A DNA stretch of 64,000 bases, taken from positions 3,255,501 through 3,319,500 of the forward strand of contig NC_014664.1 in NCBI RefSeq assembly GCF_000166055.1. Reading direction: 5' to 3'. The notes beneath the pieces were generated by a model. It was not told where the DNA came from and searched no databases. It saw nothing but the letters and a program-made list of their open reading frames with translations. Within the stretch, counting starts at the first letter, position 1. Every line of letters begins with the position of its first letter. The stretch comes from Rhodomicrobium vannielii ATCC 17100. GTDB taxonomy: Bacteria; Pseudomonadota; Alphaproteobacteria; Rhizobiales; Rhodomicrobiaceae. Shown here in pieces: positions 8,475-17,057 of this stretch. Both the position numbers and the translations under genes were made by a program.

Positions 8475-10259
8475 GTGGAGCACATCGAAGCCGATATTCT
8501 GATCCTTGGTGCGGGCGGAGCGGGTCTGCGCGCCGCGATCGCGGCCGCCGAAGCCGCACCCGGCTTGTCGATCGCGCTGGTGTCGAAGGTCTACCCGATG
8601 CGAAGCCACACGGTTGCGGCGGAGGGCGGCTCAGCCGCCGTGTTGAAGGACACCGACAGCCTTCAGGCGCATTTCGACGACACCGTTTCGGGTGGCGACT
8701 GGCTCTGCGAACAGGATGTGGTGGAATTTTTCGTCGAGCATTGCACGCCGGAAATGATCCAGCTCGAACACTGGGGTTGCCCTTGGAGCCGCAAGCCGGA
8801 TGGCGACATCGCCGTGCGTCGGTTCGGCGGCATGAAAATCGCGCGCACCTGGTTCGCGGCGGATCGCACCGGTTTCCATATTCTGCATACGCTGTTCCAG
8901 ACAGCCATGAAGTACCCGGCCATCCGGCGGCTGGATGAGTTCTTCTGTACCGACCTCCTTGTGGACGATGGCCGCGCGCAAGGCGCGGTGCTGCTCAGCC
9001 TCTCGACCGGCGAATTCACCGCCGTCACCGCACGGGCGGTCATCATCGCGACGGGCGGCGCGGGCCGCGTCTACCCGCAGAATACCAACGGCGGCATAGT
9101 CACCGGCGACGGCATGGCGCTAGCCTTCCGTCACGGCGTGCCCCTGCGCGACATGGAATTCATGCAGTATCACCCGACCTGTATGCCGGGGAGCGGCGTG
9201 CTCTTCACGGAAGGTGCGCGCGGCGAAGGCGGATTCCTGCGCAACAAGGACGGCTATCGCTATTTGCAGGACTACGGCCTCGGCCCCGCGCTGGCCGAGC
9301 CGCGCAACAAATTCATGGAGCTTGGCCCGCGCGACCGGCTCAGCCAGGCATTCTGGCACGAGGAGCGCAAAGGGCGCACTGTCGAGACGCCGCATGGCGC
9401 AGCGGTGCTGCTCGACCTCACGCATCTCGGCCGCGACAAGATCCTCGAACGTCTGCCGCAAATCTATGACCTCGCGAAGGATTACATGGGCGTCGATGCG
9501 GCGGAGCAGCCGATCCCGGTGCGCCCGGCGGTGCACTACACGATGGGCGGCATTCTCGTGGATGGCCGCACCGCCGCGCCGCTGCCCGGCCTCTATGCTG
9601 CGGGCGAATGCTCCAGCGTCGGCATTCACGGCGCGAACCGGCTCGGCTCAAATTCGCTCGCGGAGCTTTCGGTGTTCGGGCGCGTGGCGGGCGAGCAGGC
9701 GGCGGCGTTCGCGCAAGGCTCTTCGGATGGCGACACCGGCCGTCTTCTCGATCAGGCGCGCGCGGCGGAAAGCCGGGCGCTGGCGCTTCTGAACCGGCAG
9801 GGCAAAGGCGAACGACACACGGCGTTGCGCGACGAAATGACCGCCGCGATGGAACGCGGTTGCGGCATCTACCGACTCGGCGACGAGACACAGCAAACCT
9901 GCGATACGCTCGCCGACCTCAAGAAGCGTTATGCGGATGTCACGCTCGACGATCATACCCGCGTGTGGAACACCGACTGGACCACAGCCATCGAACTCGG
10001 CTTTCAGCTCGACGTCGCGGAGGCCATCGCGTACTCGGCGCTGGAGCGCAAGGAGTCGCGCGGGGCGCATCAGCGGCTCGACGGCTACGAAAACCGCGAC
10101 GACGAACGTTACCTGGCGCACAGCCTCGCGCATTATCGCGACGGCGCGGCGCCTGAAATCACCTATGCGCCCGTGACCATCACCAAATCCACGCCCGGCC
10201 AGCGCGCTTATGGCGAAGCAGGCGTCAAACTCGAAGAAGCGAAGCACAAGCATGACTGA
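8475..10259 (+). CDS. frdA: Fumarate reductase flavoprotein subunit
   Basis: The 594-residue protein (GTG start, AGGAGGGAG Shine-Dalgarno 8 bp upstream) is the catalytic subunit of quinol:fumarate reductase. It has the FAD-binding GAGGAGLRAA near residue 12, MRSHTVAAEGG with the histidine (H45) that binds FAD covalently, the HPTCMPGSGVLFTEG region, and the C-terminal KESRGAHQRLD motif. Many stretches read like enteric FrdA rather than alphaproteobacterial SdhA (for example GGDWLCEQDVV, LEHWGCPWSRKPDG, RFGGMKI). It overlaps frdB by 8 bp. I infer menaquinol or rhodoquinol as donor; the sequence does not say which. Confidence 0.95.
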   Translation: MEHIEADILILGAGGAGLRAAIAAAEAAPGLSIALVSKVYPMRSHTVAAEGGSAAVLKDTDSLQAHFDDTVSGGDWLCEQDVVEFFVEHCTPEMIQLEHWGCPWSRKPDGDIAVRRFGGMKIARTWFAADRTGFHILHTLFQTAMKYPAIRRLDEFFCTDLLVDDGRAQGAVLLSLSTGEFTAVTARAVIIATGGAGRVYPQNTNGGIVTGDGMALAFRHGVPLRDMEFMQYHPTCMPGSGVLFTEGARGEGGFLRNKDGYRYLQDYGLGPALAEPRNKFMELGPRDRLSQAFWHEERKGRTVETPHGAAVLLDLTHLGRDKILERLPQIYDLAKDYMGVDAAEQPIPVRPAVHYTMGGILVDGRTAAPLPGLYAAGECSSVGIHGANRLGSNSLAELSVFGRVAGEQAAAFAQGSSDGDTGRLLDQARAAESRALALLNRQGKGERHTALRDEMTAAMERGCGIYRLGDETQQTCDTLADLKKRYADVTLDDHTRVWNTDWTTAIELGFQLDVAEAIAYSALERKESRGAHQRLDGYENRDDERYLAHSLAHYRDGAAPEITYAPVTITKSTPGQRAYGEAGVKLEEAKHKHD

Positions 10260-11007
10260 GCGCGCGGATAAGACCATCGAATTGCGCGTGTTGCGCTACA
10301 ATCCGGAGACGGACGAGAGGCCGCACCATCAGAGCTTCACCGTGCCGTACACGAGCGACATGTCGGTCTTGCAGGGGCTTCAGTGGATCAAGGACACCGT
10401 TGACGGTAGCCTGACCTATCGCTGGTCGTGCCGCATGGCGATCTGCGGAAGCTGCGGCATGATGATAAATGCCGAGCCGAAACTGGCCTGCCATACGCTG
10501 CTGCGCGATCTCGCGCCGGGCCCCGTCACGGTCGAGCCGCTGAACCATTTCCCCATCGAGCGCGATCTCGTGGTGACGGTGGACGACTTCGTGAAGAAGA
10601 TCGAGAGCGTCACGCCCTGGCTCATCCCCAAGCATCCGAAGCCGGTTTCGGAAGGGCCATATAATCAGACGCCCGCGCAGTTGGCCGCCTATGAAAACTT
10701 CAGCGCCTGCATCAACTGCATGCTGTGCTACGCCGCCTGCCCGCAATATGGCGAGAACCCGAAGTTCATCGGCCCGGCCGCAATGGCGATCCTCCAGCGC
10801 TACGATGGCGATTCGCGCGATGGCGGCAGCGCGCTGCGCATCGACGCGGTGCATGGCGAGGACGGCGTGTGGGGTTGCACGGCGGTCGGCGCATGCAGCG
10901 ATGTTTGCCCCAAGGCCGTAGACCCGATGCACGCCGTCAACCAGAACAAGATGAACACAGCGCTCGACTATTTCCTGCGCTTCCTGAAGAAGAGGGACGC
11001 GAAATGA
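10252..11007 (+). CDS. frdB: Fumarate reductase iron-sulfur subunit
   Basis: The 251-residue protein passes electrons from the membrane anchor to FrdA. Cysteines for the [2Fe-2S] centre are C60, C65, C68 and C80; the CINCMLCYAAC block (C153, C156, C159, C163) and GCTAVGACSDVCP block (C209, C215, C219) hold the [4Fe-4S] and [3Fe-4S] centres. I start at ATG 10252, inside the end of frdA, because the preceding in-frame residues are not FrdB-like. The stop overlaps frdC by 4 bp (ATGA), so the complex is translationally coupled. Confidence 0.95.
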   Translation: MTERADKTIELRVLRYNPETDERPHHQSFTVPYTSDMSVLQGLQWIKDTVDGSLTYRWSCRMAICGSCGMMINAEPKLACHTLLRDLAPGPVTVEPLNHFPIERDLVVTVDDFVKKIESVTPWLIPKHPKPVSEGPYNQTPAQLAAYENFSACINCMLCYAACPQYGENPKFIGPAAMAILQRYDGDSRDGGSALRIDAVHGEDGVWGCTAVGACSDVCPKAVDPMHAVNQNKMNTALDYFLRFLKKRDAK

Positions 11008-11402
11008 GCGAACGTCGCCCTTATATGCGCCCCATGCCCCGCGACTGGTGGGCGCACCGGCCCTTCCGGCATTACACGATCCGCGAGCTTTCGGGCGTGA
11101 CCATCGCGGTATACGCCGCCGTGCTGCTGTCCGGTCTCGTTGCGCTGTTGCGTGGCCTGGAGGCATGGGACGCCTGGCGCGGCTGGCTCGCTTCGCCCGC
11201 CTCGCTGGTGCTACATGGCGCGCTGCTGATCGCCATGCTCTGGCACGTCCGCACGTGGTTCCAGATCCTGCCGAAGACGATGCCGAAGCTTATTCTCGGA
11301 GGCACGCCGGTGCCTCAACGGACCATCACGCTGGTGGGCACATCAGTCGCGGTGGTCTGCTCGACGGCGCTTGTCGTATTCGTTCTGTGGAGGCCGTTCT
11401 GA
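11004..11402 (+). CDS. frdC: Fumarate reductase membrane anchor subunit C
   Basis: This 132-residue protein matches enteric FrdC in length (131 in E. coli) and layout: a cytoplasmic RPYMRPMPRDWWAHRPFRHYTIRE head with the WW motif, then three predicted transmembrane helices (about residues 29-50, 65-85 and 108-129). FrdC and FrdD form the haem-free quinol-binding anchor of type-D quinol:fumarate reductases. It overlaps frdB by 4 bp and its stop shares one base with the frdD start (TGATG). Confidence 0.9.
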   Translation: MSERRPYMRPMPRDWWAHRPFRHYTIRELSGVTIAVYAAVLLSGLVALLRGLEAWDAWRGWLASPASLVLHGALLIAMLWHVRTWFQILPKTMPKLILGGTPVPQRTITLVGTSVAVVCSTALVVFVLWRPF

Positions 11403-11773
11403 TGCCGCACGCACCCGAAAAGCGCAGCAACGCGCCGATTTTCTGGCTTCTGTTCGGCGCGGGCGGCACGCTGTCGGCGCTGTTCGGCGCCGGGCTGATC
11501 CTCGTGACCGGTTTTCTTGCACCGCAAGGCATCGGCATCGCGCCCGACGCGCTGAGTTACGAAAACGCGCTTGCGTTCACGCAAAACTGGCTCGGCAAGG
11601 CGGTAATCTGGGCCGTGATCTCGCTGTTCTTCTGGCACGCGGCCGAGCGATTTTACCTCACGCTGAAGGACATGCATGTGTTCAGCGATACTGGGCGGCG
11701 GCTTCTGACTTATGGGGTTGCCGCGTTGGTGACGGTTGCGACGGCGGGGCTTCTTCTGGCCATCGGGTTTTAG
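11402..11773 (+). CDS. frdD: Fumarate reductase membrane anchor subunit D
   Basis: The 123-residue protein has three predicted membrane helices (about residues 13-37, 57-80 and 97-121) and the FrdD-like start KRSNAPIFWLLFGAGG plus the loop FFWHAAERFYLTLKDMH, close to enteric FrdD (119 residues). With FrdC it anchors FrdAB to the inner membrane and binds the quinol. Its ATG overlaps the frdC stop. The cluster ends here; the next gene is convergent. Confidence 0.9.
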   Translation: MPHAPEKRSNAPIFWLLFGAGGTLSALFGAGLILVTGFLAPQGIGIAPDALSYENALAFTQNWLGKAVIWAVISLFFWHAAERFYLTLKDMHVFSDTGRRLLTYGVAALVTVATAGLLLAIGF

Positions 11774-11849
11774 AAGGTCTTTTGCCGCTTCGGGATGCAT
11801 GCGGCGACTGGTCCGCTGGCGGTCTGCTCAAGATTCGATCAGAGCTGCT

Positions 11850-11879
11850 ATGCGCCCGATCGCACCCAAACGGGCGCAT
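11850..11879. other. Inverted repeat between convergent genes
   Basis: Perfect 9-bp arms ATGCGCCCG / CGGGCGCAT with a 12-base loop lie between the frdD stop and the stop of the convergent membrane-protein gene. No T-run follows on either strand, so it may be a transcript 3'-end stabiliser or weak terminator. Confidence 0.4.
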
Positions 11880-11891
11880 CGCGCTCCGCCG

Positions 11892-13751
11892 CTACTCGAC
11901 TCGCGAACGATCGGGAAGACGGCGGGGCGGCTCCACGTCGCTACCGGGCAGTGCCGAGGGTTCGTTGTTCTCGGGAAGCGCCTTCTGCTCGGCGCCGGAT
12001 GCGACTTCGGAAGGCAGGCGCCGAAGCGAAAGCGGAAGGCCGCGTCGTTCCTCTGCCCGCGCCGAGACGCTGCCAACAGTCTGGATCAGCAGTTCCGCCC
12101 ATTTGCCGGGACGGAAGCGGTAAATGCGGAAGGCGTCGGCCTGCGCATACATGCTGCCCTGCCGGTCGAGCTTCCGGCGCACAGCCTCCTCATCGAGCCC
12201 GTCCACCTCGTCGCGGCGGAAACGACTGCGCCGCTCGACACCCAACAGGCGCACCAGCTTTTCGCCTTCGAGGATCGCAAAGACGGCCGCGAGATAGCGC
12301 GAGCGCTCCAGCGCGCGCGAGGACTCGTAACTTGGGGCGTTGGTTCGCGCGCGTGCCCACAGGTCGTAGTTTTCCTCGCGGAAATCGAGCGGCACGGCCG
12401 CGTAATATTGGCCACCGTGATCGAATACGACATCCTGAAGCGGCGCGATTAGCTCGGCGGGCGTCGGCGGAGTCTGCGCGTCGAACTGATCCTGAAACAC
12501 GCGATAGAACGTGTTGAGGACGCCACGCATCGGCCCGCGCGCCTGCGCCCGCGCCAGATCCTGACCGAGGTTGAAGAACGGGCCGAACGGTCGATTGATC
12601 GAAACGAGCAGGATGCACACGTCCACGAAGATCGCGATCAGAAGCGGGATGTAATCGCGGTCGCTGAGGCCAGCCTCGTCCTGAGTTACGGTTGCCGATG
12701 GGTTGGCGGCCTGTTCGGCGCGGATGCGCTCGGGCGACGGCGGTGCCTTGCCGTGGAATACGAGCCCCGTTGCGGTGTTCGACAGCCTGCGAAACGCCTC
12801 GGTTACGGCTTCGGAGCCCTCCACCGAGCGAAGCTCCGGCTTTTGCAACTGCGGAAGCTCGTCGATAGAGCGCACGACGCCGTTAAGCGCGGTCTGAAGC
12901 TGGCCGTCCGGGCAAGGGAAGATGCCGCCGCGCTCGTCCGGGAATGATGTTTGCCTGCCGCGCGCCTGAAGCTCGTCGCGAAGCTGCCGGAATTGCGGAT
13001 CGGTCTTGAGCGCGTTGAAGCGTTCGGTCACGAGGCCGAGCTTGCGGTCGAGGCCCTCGATAAAAGCAGTGCGCGTGCCGGTTTCGGGATCGATGGTGGC
13101 CGGATCTTTCTTCAGGATGCGCTGAAGATCGGTATTGAGATCGGCGACGTCAGTTTTCACGGCGCCGGTGCGCGACGCGATCAGATCGTTGGCGAACTGG
13201 AAGCGCTGGGCATCGCTCTCGCGCAAGCGGCGGCGTGGACCGTCACCCGCGCGGCTCGCCGGGCAGGTGCCGCCCGCCGTCCGCTCGATCTGCGCCTTCT
13301 GCGAGGATACGGTGGCGAGCGTCGACAGCGCCGTTTGCAGCAGTTCGAGGCGGCTCTGGCCGTTCTGAAGCGATCGCTGCACCTGATAGACGGAAGAACC
13401 GGCCGCCTGCGCCGTCTGCGCGCCTGCTTCGAGGAAGCGCCAGTAGAAGCCGAAGGCGAAGGCCACCGATATCAGGAACAGGACGACATAGCCGAGGATG
13501 TAGAGCGGGTAGAGCGAAAAGCGGAGTTGGCCGGAGAAAAGCGCGTCGAGGATATAGATTATCATGCCCTGCAACATGAGGACCGCGAACGCGATGGCGA
13601 TCTTCGCGCCCAGCCCGATGTCGCCCGACCCCGCCTCGATCAGATAGAGCATGCCGGAATAGGTCGATATCCACGCAAGGATCGAAAGCCCCACGAGGAG
13701 CAGGATCATCAGGGGTGAATAGGAGCCGTCACGCTGAGCCGGAAGCGCCAT
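11892..13751 (-). CDS. Membrane protein of unknown function (619 residues)
   Basis: I do not recognise a family. Three hydrophobic helices lie near residues 14-31, 49-69 and 82-104, followed by a polar, probably coiled-coil segment of about 260 residues with two cysteines (C163, C280), a fourth helix near 367-385, and a 230-residue soluble C-terminal domain that ends in a Pro/Arg-rich tail. With four helices, the middle and end domains would lie on opposite sides of the membrane unless the N-terminus re-enters. GC and codon use look like the neighbours. It is convergent with frdD and divergent from mrp, so nothing in the context gives a function. Confidence 0.8.
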   Translation of the reverse strand: MALPAQRDGSYSPLMILLLVGLSILAWISTYSGMLYLIEAGSGDIGLGAKIAIAFAVLMLQGMIIYILDALFSGQLRFSLYPLYILGYVVLFLISVAFAFGFYWRFLEAGAQTAQAAGSSVYQVQRSLQNGQSRLELLQTALSTLATVSSQKAQIERTAGGTCPASRAGDGPRRRLRESDAQRFQFANDLIASRTGAVKTDVADLNTDLQRILKKDPATIDPETGTRTAFIEGLDRKLGLVTERFNALKTDPQFRQLRDELQARGRQTSFPDERGGIFPCPDGQLQTALNGVVRSIDELPQLQKPELRSVEGSEAVTEAFRRLSNTATGLVFHGKAPPSPERIRAEQAANPSATVTQDEAGLSDRDYIPLLIAIFVDVCILLVSINRPFGPFFNLGQDLARAQARGPMRGVLNTFYRVFQDQFDAQTPPTPAELIAPLQDVVFDHGGQYYAAVPLDFREENYDLWARARTNAPSYESSRALERSRYLAAVFAILEGEKLVRLLGVERRSRFRRDEVDGLDEEAVRRKLDRQGSMYAQADAFRIYRFRPGKWAELLIQTVGSVSARAEERRGLPLSLRRLPSEVASGAEQKALPENNEPSALPGSDVEPPRRLPDRSRVE

Positions 13752-14005
13752 CGATTTCCCCGCCAGAACCTGAGCAACGCGCCGATCTTATATGAGGAGT
13801 ACGTCAAACAATTTAAATCGAACGCGGACTTTGTGTGAGTGAACGTTTGGTGAAGGCGGTTCTGGCGGCTTGCGGCTGCTGGCACCGCCTCCCAAGGAGA
13901 GCTTCGCGGCGTTTTCTGCGCGGCGATTCAAGGAAGGCGCTTTCGTGTCGCTGCCGCGCACCCTAGATTAAGAAAAAATCCATCCACAAACAGCCGGCGG
14001 TTCCC

Positions 14006-15097
14006 ATGCCCGACACTCCGACAAAAGAAACTGTACTCGCAGCCCTCAAGAGCGTCCGAACGCCTGGAGGCGTGGACCTCGTCTCGGCGGGCATCCTGTC
14101 CGAGATCGCCATCGTGAAGGGCAAGGTGTATTTTGCGCTGAGCGTCCCGCCGAGAGACGCGCGCGCCTATGAAGCGGTCAGGCGCGAGGCGGAAGAGACG
14201 GTGCGGGCGCTGCCGGGGGTTGCTGGCGCGACCTTGGTTCTGACGGCCGATGCGAAGGAAGGCGAGGCGGCGAAGCAGGCTGACGCTGCCATCGGGCGCG
14301 GGATCAGCGGTGTTCGCCACATCATTGCGGTGGCTTCGGGCAAGGGCGGTGTCGGCAAATCGACGACGGCGGTCAACATCGCGCTTGGCCTTCTCGCGAA
14401 CGGCCTGAAGGTTGGCCTCCTGGACGCGGATGTGTACGGCCCATCGGTGCCGCGCCTTCTCGCGATTTCGGAAAAGCCGGACCTGATCGGCGACAATATC
14501 CTCGCCCCCATCGAAAAATTCGGGCTGAAGACGATGTCCATCGGCTTCCTCGTCGAGGAGGAGACGCCGATGATCTGGCGTGGCCCGATGGTCATATCGG
14601 CGCTGACCCAGATGCTGAACGATGTGGCGTGGGGCGAACTCGACGTGCTCGTGGTCGACATGCCGCCCGGCACCGGCGACGCGCAGCTCACCATGGCGCA
14701 GAAGGCTTCGCTTGCCGGCGCGGTTGTCGTGTCCACGCCGCAGGATCTGGCGCTGATCGATGCGCGCAAGGGCCTTGAGATGTTCAAGCGGGTCAACGTG
14801 CCCGTGCTCGGCATCGTCGAGAACATGAGCTATTTCATCTGCCCGAAATGCGGCGAGCAGTCCGACATCTTCGGCCATGGCGGGGCGAAGAACGAGGCCA
14901 GGAAGCTCGGCGTGCCGTTCCTCGGCGCGCTTCCGCTGCACATGGCCGTGCGTGAAACATCCGACGCCGGGCGGCCCATCGTCGTCTCGGACCCCGGATC
15001 GATGCATGCGAAGCTTTACCGGGAGATCGCCGCTTCGATCTGGAGCGGCCTGTCCGGCGCCGCCACGGTCAAGGGACCAAAGATCGTGATCGAATAA
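14006..15097 (+). CDS. apbC: Iron-sulfur cluster carrier protein Mrp/ApbC
   Basis: The 363-residue P-loop ATPase has an N-terminal MIP18-like domain (residues 5-85), the deviant Walker A SGKGGVGKST (residues 111-120), and a CPKCG pair (C279, C282) that binds a bridging [4Fe-4S] cluster in the family. It carries Fe-S clusters to cytoplasmic apoproteins. Motifs DADVYGPS and VVDMPPGTGDAQLT are typical of Mrp/Nbp35. It stands alone, 121 bp before the tmRNA gene. Confidence 0.95.
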   Translation: MPDTPTKETVLAALKSVRTPGGVDLVSAGILSEIAIVKGKVYFALSVPPRDARAYEAVRREAEETVRALPGVAGATLVLTADAKEGEAAKQADAAIGRGISGVRHIIAVASGKGGVGKSTTAVNIALGLLANGLKVGLLDADVYGPSVPRLLAISEKPDLIGDNILAPIEKFGLKTMSIGFLVEEETPMIWRGPMVISALTQMLNDVAWGELDVLVVDMPPGTGDAQLTMAQKASLAGAVVVSTPQDLALIDARKGLEMFKRVNVPVLGIVENMSYFICPKCGEQSDIFGHGGAKNEARKLGVPFLGALPLHMAVRETSDAGRPIVVSDPGSMHAKLYREIAASIWSGLSGAATVKGPKIVIE

Positions 15098-15207
15098 CAC
15101 GCCCCCGCTCGCGTGCCGGGCGCGCGATTTTTCGCGCCAAGCGTGACATACATGCTGCGTATGTCGACATTCTTGCGCCGCCGTCTTTCCAACGGGCTGG
15201 AGACGTT

Positions 15208-15213
15208 CTATAT
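15208..15213 (+). promoter_or_regulatory. Probable -10 box of the tmRNA gene
   Basis: CTATAT matches the alphaproteobacterial -10 consensus and lies about 6 bases before the presumed 5' end of the tmRNA precursor. The -35 region about 17 bp upstream is weak. Confidence 0.4.
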
Positions 15214-15218
15214 TACTC

Positions 15219-15560
15219 TTTGCTGGTTCGCCAGCTATGGCGATAAATGGATATCGTAATAAGCCTATCGGACCCGGGGGCGGTACCCGGCGCCTCCACC
15301 ACAAGCCGTCTAACGGCGATGCCTGCGCCGCAATGGCGACGGCTTTTGATGGGGGCGAAATAGGATCGACGAGGGTGTAAAAGGTGGTCTTTCGCTCGGC
15401 ATGGTACCGCCGTTTTGGGCCAAAATGATAGTTGCGAATGACAACTATGCTGGTGCTCGTCCCGTCGCGATTGCGGCGTAACTGCACCGAACTAAAGTCC
15501 TGATGGCGTAGCTGCTATTAGGCGCGGCTGGCGGGCGCCGGGCAACAGAAGCCCGCCACT
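15219..15560 (+). ncRNA. ssrA: Transfer-messenger RNA, two-piece permuted form
   Basis: The acceptor piece comes first: a T-arm with stem CCGGG/CCCGG around loop GGCGGTA, then the 3' acceptor strand and CCTCCACCA ending at 15301. A roughly 49-base spacer follows, then the coding piece opening GGGGGCGAAATAGGATCGACG-like at 15351, whose first seven bases pair with CGCCTCC. The tag frame (15434-15481) reads ANDNYAGARPVAIAA-stop. A GGCGGGC/GCCCGCC hairpin closes the coding piece near 15557. Permutation is known in alphaproteobacteria, where the spacer is removed to leave two RNAs. It rescues stalled ribosomes. Exact ends are estimated. Confidence 0.93.
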
Positions 15561-15573
15561 TCCTTCACGGCCC

Positions 15574-16152
15574 ATGGCCTATCTTGTAGAAGCAGACATG
15601 CCCGAAGACACCATCCCGTACGACGATCTCGTGCTCGAAGCCCTGCGCGGGGTCGTCCGGTCCGTTCTTCTGCGTGTTCTGAAGCGCGGCATTCCGGGCG
15701 ATCACCACTTCTACATCACGTTCGACACGCGCTCTCCGGGCGTCGGTCTTTCGAAGCGTCTCAAGGATCAATATCCGACCGAGATGACCATCGTCCTCCA
15801 GCACCAGTTCTGGGATCTGGCGGTGACGGAGGATCGCTTCGAGGTGCGGCTGTCCTTCAACAATATTCCCGAGCGGCTTGTCATTCCGTTCAGCGCGGTG
15901 CGCATCTTCCAGGATCCGAGCGTCCACTTCGCGCTCGGCCTGCGTGCGTCCGAGGGTGAACTGGCCAAGGCCGACGAGGGGCTCTCTCTCGTTCCTTCTC
16001 CGCTCGCGGAGCAGGAGGTTCAGGCCATTCCCCATCACGACAATTCTCAACCTGAGATTGCCATCGAGGCGACTGAGGATGAGGACGATGCGGCCGAGAA
16101 GCATCGGAAGACCGCTGAAGTTGTCAGTCTGGACAAGTTCCGGAAAAAGTGA
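15574..16152 (+). CDS. sspB: SspB-type ClpXP adaptor
   Basis: The 192-residue protein matches the alphaproteobacterial SspB family: IPYDDLVLEALRGVVRSVLLRVLKRGIPGDHHFYITF opens the dimeric tag-binding domain, and the tail after residue 145 is acidic and disordered before a C-terminal TAEVVSLDKFRKK motif resembling the ClpX-docking peptide. SspB tethers ssrA-tagged proteins to ClpX for degradation. It starts 14 bp after the tmRNA gene, so the tag and its adaptor are neighbours and possibly co-transcribed. Confidence 0.93.
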   Translation: MAYLVEADMPEDTIPYDDLVLEALRGVVRSVLLRVLKRGIPGDHHFYITFDTRSPGVGLSKRLKDQYPTEMTIVLQHQFWDLAVTEDRFEVRLSFNNIPERLVIPFSAVRIFQDPSVHFALGLRASEGELAKADEGLSLVPSPLAEQEVQAIPHHDNSQPEIAIEATEDEDDAAEKHRKTAEVVSLDKFRKK

Positions 16153-16177
16153 TCAGCGGCAGTTGAAATATTTGTTT

Positions 16178-16206
16178 GACTGGCTGCTCATATTAATTGG
16201 CCAGTC
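16178..16206. other. Inverted repeat after sspB
   Basis: GACTGGC / GCCAGTC, 7-bp arms with a 15-base loop, lies 26 bp after the sspB stop without a T-run. It may mark the end of the tmRNA-sspB unit. The rest of the 279-bp gap before the next gene holds no gene that I can see. Confidence 0.25.
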
Positions 16207-16431
16207 ATCCGTACGTGTCATCTTCGCAACATCGCTCGCGCAAAGCGGCAAGAAGGCGGCGGTTTAGGGGCTGACGTACAGCCTCCCGTTGGTTATGTTC
16301 TCACAAACGAAAGTTGTGGCCTTCGAAAAGCCGTTTGCGATGAGGAACCGCGGCTGAGCTACTCCGTTGAGAGAGCAAGCTGAGGCTTCTTCGTTGAAGG
16401 TTGAGATTGGTGAGACGCCGGAGGGATTTGA

Positions 16432-17010
16432 ATGTCACGCCTCATTATGAAAATCGCGGTTGCGGGCCTTGCCCTGACAATCGCTACCACGAATGCGAGT
16501 GCTGCGTTTCTCGACAGTTTCTTCAATGACCTTTTCGGTCCGATGAGCCCGCAGGGGCGCCAGGTCGTCAGGATCAATGGCAACCATAATGTGGGCGATA
16601 TCATCGTCAGCTTCGGCGATCGCCGTCTCTACTACGTCGAGTCCAAGACTGTGGCCTATAGCTATCCGATCGCGATCCCGAAGGCGGAAGCCAAGTGGTC
16701 CGGCGTGAGCTATGTCAGCCAGAAGCGCGAAAACCCGGCCTGGACGCCAACTGCCGACATGCGCAGGGAAAATCCCAAGCTTCCGGCTTACGTGCCCGGC
16801 GGCGATCCGCGCAATCCGCTCGGCACGCGCGCCTTGTATCTCGGCGACTCCCTGTACCGCATCCACGGCACGGACGCGCCTTGGCTGATCGGCCAGCAGG
16901 TTTCCCACGGCTGTATCCGTATGTACAACGAGGACGCTGCTGATCTCTATCGCCGTGCGAAAGTTGGCGCGAAGGTCGTGGTGACCTGGGACCGCATGAG
17001 GACGATGTAG
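16432..17010 (+). CDS. L,D-transpeptidase (YkuD-domain) exported protein
   Basis: The 192-residue protein has an N-terminal signal peptide (about residues 1-25, ending TNASA-AF) and one YkuD catalytic domain. The active-site block has H145, then SHGCIR with H159, G160, catalytic C161 and R163. Such enzymes make 3-3 peptidoglycan cross-links or attach proteins to peptidoglycan in the periplasm. A GGAGGG Shine-Dalgarno precedes ATG 16432. A terminator follows 24 bp after the stop, so it is probably a single-gene unit. Confidence 0.92.
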   Translation: MSRLIMKIAVAGLALTIATTNASAAFLDSFFNDLFGPMSPQGRQVVRINGNHNVGDIIVSFGDRRLYYVESKTVAYSYPIAIPKAEAKWSGVSYVSQKRENPAWTPTADMRRENPKLPAYVPGGDPRNPLGTRALYLGDSLYRIHGTDAPWLIGQQVSHGCIRMYNEDAADLYRRAKVGAKVVVTWDRMRTM

Positions 17011-17033
17011 TTCAAGCTGATCATGGCGAGATG

Positions 17034-17057
17034 AAAGGCCGGTCCGCCGGCCTTTTT
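17034..17057 (+). terminator. Intrinsic terminator after the L,D-transpeptidase gene
   Basis: AAAGGCCGG / CCGGCCTTT, a perfect 9-bp stem with a 4-base loop TCCG, runs directly into TTTTT. It is the clearest terminator in the window, and the A-run on the other side makes it potentially bidirectional. Confidence 0.92.

Noticed and set aside
13928-15487. Long minus-strand open frame (519 codons) across mrp and tmRNA
   Set aside because: It is antisense to a clear mrp gene and crosses a structured RNA; its translation is Arg/His-rich without domain signs, typical of shadow frames in high-GC DNA.
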